In this document: positions 5,002 to 6,079 of the stretch, one piece after another
How the letters are laid out: the number at the start of each line of letters is the position of its first letter
Numbering within the stretch: the stretch's first letter is position 1
Assembly: GCA_002688965.1 (NCBI GenBank)
Contig: NZEE01000030.1
Span: 4,995 to 11,073 of the forward strand
Source of the DNA: an archaeon
GTDB taxonomy: Archaea > Aenigmatarchaeota > Aenigmatarchaeia > GW2011-AR5 > GCA-2688965
Reading direction: 5' to 3'
Length of the DNA: 6,079 bases
Program-made: the position numbers and the translations under genes
Notes under the pieces: generated by a model
Told to the model about the DNA's origin: nothing
Seen by the model: the letters and a program-made list of their open reading frames with translations, nothing else
The model's database searches: none

Positions 5002-5334
5002 TTGAAGAAAGTCAGTAGCAAGTCAACAAGTAACAGATGGAAGAGCAGTAAGAGTGAAGTTAGATACAAAACTTGGAGAAAGAATGTGTTTGAACTCAAC
5101 AAAGGGAAACACGGTTTAAGTAAGTGGTATGTATGTATGAAATGTAAACTTAAACGAAAGACGACAAAAGTATTGCACGCACACCATATAAAGAGTTGGG
5201 AACACTACCCAAAAGATAGGTATGACAGAGCTAACGGTGTTGTGATGTGCAGGAAATGTCACTATAAGTTTCATAGAAAATATGGGTATGAAGCACTTGA
5301 AAAACCAGAACTCTTAAATGAGTATATTAAATAA
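5002..5334 (+). CDS. HNH endonuclease
   Basis: 110 aa. The zinc-stabilised HNH fold is clear: C45-M-K-C48, LHAHHIKSW (His61-His62), RYDRANGVVMC (Asn78, Cys83), RKCHYKFHRKYG (Cys86, His87, His91). HNH enzymes cleave DNA with one metal ion; phage copies are homing endonucleases or take part in packaging near the terminase. No intron or terminase is visible here, so a stand-alone, possibly homing, enzyme is the best guess. The N-terminus is a basic Ser/Lys tail. The start is uncertain: TTG 5002 is the only usual start codon in the first 25 codons, but AGGA (4997-5000) is only 1 nt away, too close for normal initiation. The frame continues from the upstream gene across a single TAG, so coupling or rare readthrough is possible. 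Confidence 0.85.
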   Translation: MKKVSSKSTSNRWKSSKSEVRYKTWRKNVFELNKGKHGLSKWYVCMKCKLKRKTTKVLHAHHIKSWEHYPKDRYDRANGVVMCRKCHYKFHRKYGYEALEKPELLNEYIK

Positions 5335-5349
5335 CAAGGAGATAAAGAC

Positions 5350-5655
5350 GTGAAGACAGTTAAAAAACAATTACATAACAAAGTTCGGTTGATGATAAAT
5401 GATTTTTTAGTTAGTCCAATAAATAGTTTTATATTGAATGTATTGTTGTATGGCTTAATATTTCATACAATAAATCCAGTTGTTAACTTTAAACAATCAG
5501 TATTTATATTAATTATATTGGTTATAATAAACATATTGACTCACATGAAGGGTATAAGTAAAGGTATGTTTATAGCAACAGTTCATCGTAAAGAACTTGA
5601 TAAGTTCATGAAGATGATGGACGAGTTGGAAAAGAAAGAACATGAAGACAGTTAA
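5350..5655 (+). CDS. two-helix membrane protein, unknown function
   Basis: 101 aa from a GTG start, with a textbook RBS AAGGAG (5336-5341) 8 nt upstream. Two membrane helices are visible at residues 27-46 (FILNVLLYGLIFHTINPVV) and 50-66 (SVFILIILVIINILTHM). The N-terminus is basic, and the C-terminal 30 residues (ATVHRKELDKFMKMMDELEK) form a charged, probably coiled-coil helix in the cytoplasm. The layout is compatible with a phage inner-membrane or holin-like protein, but no family is recognised and no endolysin is next to it. It is the last clear gene before the non-coding region. Confidence 0.72.
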   Translation: MKTVKKQLHNKVRLMINDFLVSPINSFILNVLLYGLIFHTINPVVNFKQSVFILIILVIINILTHMKGISKGMFIATVHRKELDKFMKMMDELEKKEHEDS

Positions 5656-5666
5656 GGGTGAATATT

Positions 5667-5753
5667 ATGATACATCCAAGTAATTGGGAGCCAGAGACCT
5701 AAGGATGGGTAGCTGAACTCAGACCACCTACACGCAAAAAAAAGTGTGTATGA
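5667..5753 (+). pseudogene. interrupted micro-ORF, possible gene remnant
   Basis: ATG 5667, preceded by AAGGGTGA (5654-5661), opens an 11-codon ORF (MIHPSNWEPET) ending at TAA 5700-5702. The same frame then continues for another 16 codons (GWVAELRPPTRKKKCV) to TGA 5751-5753. Both halves look like ordinary protein (Trp, Pro, Arg, Lys-rich tail), which is unusual for non-coding DNA here. One base change at the TAA (for example from AAA) would give a 28-aa protein. It may be a decayed gene, a real 11-aa peptide, or chance. The 3' half overlaps the A8-loop hairpin. Confidence 0.3.
5729..5750 (+). repeat. hairpin with A8 loop
   Basis: TACACGC (5729-5735) and GTGTGTA (5744-5750) form seven consecutive pairs, one of them G-T in the RNA, closing a loop of exactly eight adenines (5736-5743). 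No T-run follows, so it is not a forward terminator. It lies 10 nt before the AATGG repeat array. Confidence 0.5.
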
Positions 5754-5760
5754 TATCTTA

Positions 5761-5800
5761 ACATAAATGGTATATAATGGGTTAAAATGGTGAATAATGG
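5761..5800 (+). repeat. four-copy 10-bp-phased AATGG array
   Basis: AATGG occurs at 5766, 5776, 5786 and 5796, i.e. at a strict 10-bp period, one B-DNA helical turn. The base before alternates A, T, A, T, so it can also be read as two 20-bp units agreeing at 14 of 20 positions. The period is not a multiple of three, so it is not a protein repeat. It contains a TATAAT (5773-5778) without a good -35. It may be a binding-site array or simple slippage. Confidence 0.6.
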
Positions 5801-5975
5801 TGAAATGATTGAATATAAAGGTATAAATGATGTAAATTATTGTGTGGGGAATCGGGGAATGGGCACTGTGTATACATATTGTAAAATACAAGTTTTTCCT
5901 AAGAAAAAACACCATAAGCCCCACATATTTGTATCATACAACCTATCAAACATTAAAATAAATAAAAATAATTGA
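5787..5975 (+). CDS. doubtful ORF, 62 aa
   Basis: An open frame from an ATG inside the AATGG array to TGA. No good RBS precedes it (only TGGG at 5778-5781). The product begins MVNNGEMIEYKGINDVNYCV and has an Asn/Lys-rich end; no motif is recognised. It overlaps pairing segments that suggest an RNA instead (5841-5927). It has more His, Cys and Gly in its middle than expected by chance, so it is kept as a low-confidence call. Confidence 0.25.
   Translation: MVNNGEMIEYKGINDVNYCVGNRGMGTVYTYCKIQVFPKKKHHKPHIFVSYNLSNIKINKNN
5841..5927 (+). ncRNA. candidate structured RNA with long-range G/C stem
   Basis: TGTGGGG (5843-5849) is the exact complement of CCCCACA (5919-5925), and two further pairs (one G-U) extend it to 5841/5927. 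Inside lie TGTAT/ATACA-type pairing and GTTTTTC...GAAAAAAC (5892-5910). This is the most G-rich patch of the local AT-rich region. It could be a small RNA, a DNA cruciform or coincidence inside the 62-aa ORF. No known RNA family is recognised. Confidence 0.28.
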
Positions 5976-5984
5976 AAATAAAGC

Positions 5985-6014
5985 TTGACTCGTATTGCTT
6001 TTCCTTCGTATATT
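5985..6014 (+). promoter_or_regulatory. sigma70-like promoter, shared phage motif (copy 2)
   Basis: TTGACT (5985-5990) and TATATT (6009-6014) are separated by 18 nt, followed by an AT-rich TATAATATAAAG. CTTGnnTCGT and GTATATT align without gaps with the site at 1248-1278. Transcription would begin near 6021, giving a short leader with the AAGGGG RBS of the gene at 6040. Confidence 0.72.
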
Positions 6015-6039
6015 ATAATATAAAGAAAAGGGGTTTTAA

Positions 6040-6079
6040 ATGAGTTTAAATGTTGATTATAATGGTACTAATGTTAAGT
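6040..6079 (+). CDS. start of next gene, 3'-partial
   Basis: ATG 6040 follows a strong RBS (AAGGGG at 6028-6033, 6-nt spacer) and a good promoter. Only 13 codons are present (MSLNVDYNGTNVK), which is too little to assign a family. The dedicated promoter and strong RBS suggest a well expressed gene that starts a new transcription unit. Confidence 0.75.
   Translation, partial: MSLNVDYNGTNVK

Noticed and set aside
1930..5334. TAG as a recoded sense codon in this phage, since several TAG stops lead into the next ORF in frame
   Set aside because: TAG ends DUF2283 and Mom-like proteins at their expected length, and direct stop-ATG junctions explain the shared frames; only the 4996 TAG was kept as a question.
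371..5924. Open frames on the minus strand (e.g. 371-679, 3479-3952, 4539-4826, 5652-5924)
   Set aside because: They lie mostly opposite recognised + strand genes, have no family motifs and Ser/Thr/Phe/Ile-biased composition typical of antisense shadows.
1..6079. CRISPR array, insertion sequence or integration site
   Set aside because: No regularly spaced repeats of 20 nt or more, no transposase or integrase, and no tRNA-derived att-like repeat were seen.

Overview
The window looks like part of an AT-rich genome of a tailed bacteriophage, or less likely a related mobile element. All supported genes lie on the + strand. They are short, tightly packed, often overlap or abut (stop-ATG junctions, 8-17 nt overlaps), and carry Shine-Dalgarno-type sites. 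The host cannot be named from this sequence. The recognisable families (DUF2828/TROVE-like vWA protein, VanZ-like membrane protein, DUF2283, MazG-like NTP pyrophosphohydrolase, Smr-like domain, Mom-like DNA modification enzyme, HNH endonuclease) fit a phage accessory/early region, perhaps of a marine phage. No virion structural or replication gene is recognisable.

Layout. Positions 3-1241: 3' part of a DUF2828 (Ro60/TROVE-like) gene that runs off the left edge. Positions 1242-1438: a non-coding gap with a promoter-like site and a foldable segment whose ends pair, i.e. a candidate small RNA or 5' leader. Positions 1439-2349: a 38-aa ORF, then four small membrane proteins, the last VanZ-like. 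Positions 2377-3187: two small basic proteins, a DUF2283 protein and a helical 54-aa protein. Positions 3189-4025: MazG-like enzyme, zinc-ribbon protein, Cys-rich 31-aa ORF, Smr-like protein. Positions 4034-5334: Mom-like enzyme, Cys/His-rich putative zinc protein, HNH nuclease. Positions 5350-5655: two-helix membrane protein. Positions 5656-6039: a mostly non-coding region with an interrupted micro-ORF, an A8-loop hairpin, four AATGG blocks at exact 10-bp spacing, a long-range G/C stem and a promoter. Position 6040 to the end: first 13 codons of the next gene, with a strong RBS.

Two intergenic promoter-like sites (1249-1278 and 5985-6014) share CTTGnnTCGT and GTATATT at identical spacing. 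They probably define one promoter class of this phage and divide the window into transcription units. The most interesting hypothesis is that the RNA-like element just downstream of the Ro60/TROVE-like gene is its RNA partner, by analogy with bacterial and phage Ro60-Y RNA pairs. The folds were done by eye and no covariation test was possible, so this remains inference.
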